Assembly (NCBI GenBank): GCA_019119745.1
Contig: DWWI01000207.1
Location: forward strand, 1-6,560
DNA: 6,560 bases
Source of the DNA: Candidatus Mediterraneibacter gallistercoris
GTDB taxonomy: Bacteria; Bacillota_A; Clostridia; Lachnospirales; Lachnospiraceae
Direction: 5' to 3'
A program made the translations under genes and the position numbers. Positions 6,447-6,560 of the stretch are shown one piece after another (the first letter of the stretch is position 1; every line of letters starts with the position of its first letter). Below the pieces are notes generated by a model. The model searched no databases. It was given only the letters and a program-made list of their open reading frames with translations, and was not told the origin of the DNA.

Positions 6447-6540
6447 TTAGGTTAGAATCGATGATGGTGTAAACGAAAAAGCAGTTTTAAACTTTCGAGT
6501 AAACTGCCCATTCGTTTGCACCATTTTCGATTTGGCCTAA
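6447..6540. repeat. 94-base long imperfect palindrome after rnfB
   Basis: Terminal TTAGG (6447-6451) pairs with CCTAA (6536-6540). After a small internal loop, 6455-6465 pairs with 6523-6533 with one mismatch and two G-T pairs. GGTGTAAACGAA (6466-6477) pairs with TTCGTTTGCACC (6511-6522) over 12 positions, one of them G-T. A 3x3 internal loop follows, then GCAGTTT (6481-6487) with AAACTGC (6501-6507), capped by a short ACT-TTCG-AGT hairpin. It begins 5 bases after the rnfB stop. On the minus strand the inner stem is followed by TTTTT (complement of 6476-6480), so it could terminate a gene entering from the right. On the + strand there is no T run. It may be a miniature inverted-repeat element, an mRNA 3'-end stabiliser, or a minus-strand terminator. 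Confidence 0.8.
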
Positions 6541-6558
6541 TTGAACAAAGTAAGCGGC
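6487..6558 (-). CDS. Possible C-terminal end of a convergent gene (uncertain)
   Basis: On the minus strand one frame is open from the right edge (first full codon 6558-6556) to TAA at 6489-6487. It gives 23 residues ending LGQIENGANEWAVYSKV. The composition looks protein-like, and an intrinsic-terminator-like stem plus T5 lies right at its end. However, 23 codons is short, the coding stretch lies inside one arm of the palindrome, and I recognise no family. Reported as a possibility only. Confidence 0.2.
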   Translation of the reverse strand, partial: AAYFVQLGQIENGANEWAVYSKV

Positions 6559-6560
6559 CG

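Noticed and set aside
6447..6540. Ordinary + strand Rho-independent terminator for the rnf operon
   Set aside because: No T run follows either the inner or the outer stem on the + strand; only the minus strand has T5 after the inner stem.
6446..6541. Integron attC site, suggested by GTTAGGT at the left end and GCCTAAT at the right end of the palindrome
   Set aside because: The attC core order is RYYYAAC at the 5' end and GTTRRRY at the 3' end; here the order is reversed on both strands, and no integrase or cassette is visible.
1..6560. CRISPR arrays, tRNA or rRNA genes, insertion sequences with a transposase
   Set aside because: No regularly spaced repeats, no cloverleaf or rRNA-like stretch, and no transposase frame were seen; the window is almost fully accounted for by the genes listed.
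6551..6560. GCGGCCG at the right edge as a possible cloning-site (NotI) remnant
   Set aside because: Only seven of eight bases fall in the window, and on the minus strand it fits an open frame, so there is no basis to call it vector.

Overview
The window carries a complete six-gene Rnf operon (rnfC-rnfD-rnfG-rnfE-rnfA-rnfB, all on the + strand, 1394-6441). It encodes the membrane ferredoxin:NAD+ oxidoreductase that couples electron transfer to ion pumping. Upstream are the 3' end of ispH and a four-domain ribosomal protein S1 gene. The gene order CDGEAB, the AGGAGG-type ribosome binding sites, the moderate G+C, and the ispH/S1 pairing (often fused into one protein in clostridia) all point to an anaerobic Bacillota of class Clostridia. 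Lachnospiraceae is my best guess, but this is inference and not a database match.

Layout: 1-101 is the C-terminal end of IspH, whose start lies outside the window. 82-1173 is an S1-family protein that starts inside the ispH 3' end in another frame. 1187-1224 is a strong Rho-independent terminator closing that unit. 1225-1393 is a 5' leader with weak promoter candidates and an 11-pair hairpin just before the rnfC ribosome binding site. 1394-6441 holds the six rnf genes, tightly packed: gaps of 16 and 25 nt, overlaps of 1 and 8 nt, and one exact abutment. 6447-6540 is a 94-base, nearly palindromic sequence between the rnfB stop and the right edge of the window.

How the genes work together: RnfB (Fe-S rich) and RnfC (NADH/FMN plus two 4Fe-4S clusters) form the cytoplasmic side. 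RnfA and RnfE are paired membrane proteins with conserved mid-membrane cysteines. RnfD and RnfG carry the motifs for covalently bound FMN. All expected motifs are intact, so the complex looks functional. The flavin transferase (ApbE) needed to load FMN on RnfD and RnfG is not in the window.

The window is mostly a well-known system, and I see no clear evidence of an undescribed one. The points most worth a second look are the cysteine-rich C-terminal tail on RnfE, the long palindrome after rnfB (with an open minus-strand frame through it), the out-of-frame ispH/S1 junction, and the leader hairpin in front of rnfC.
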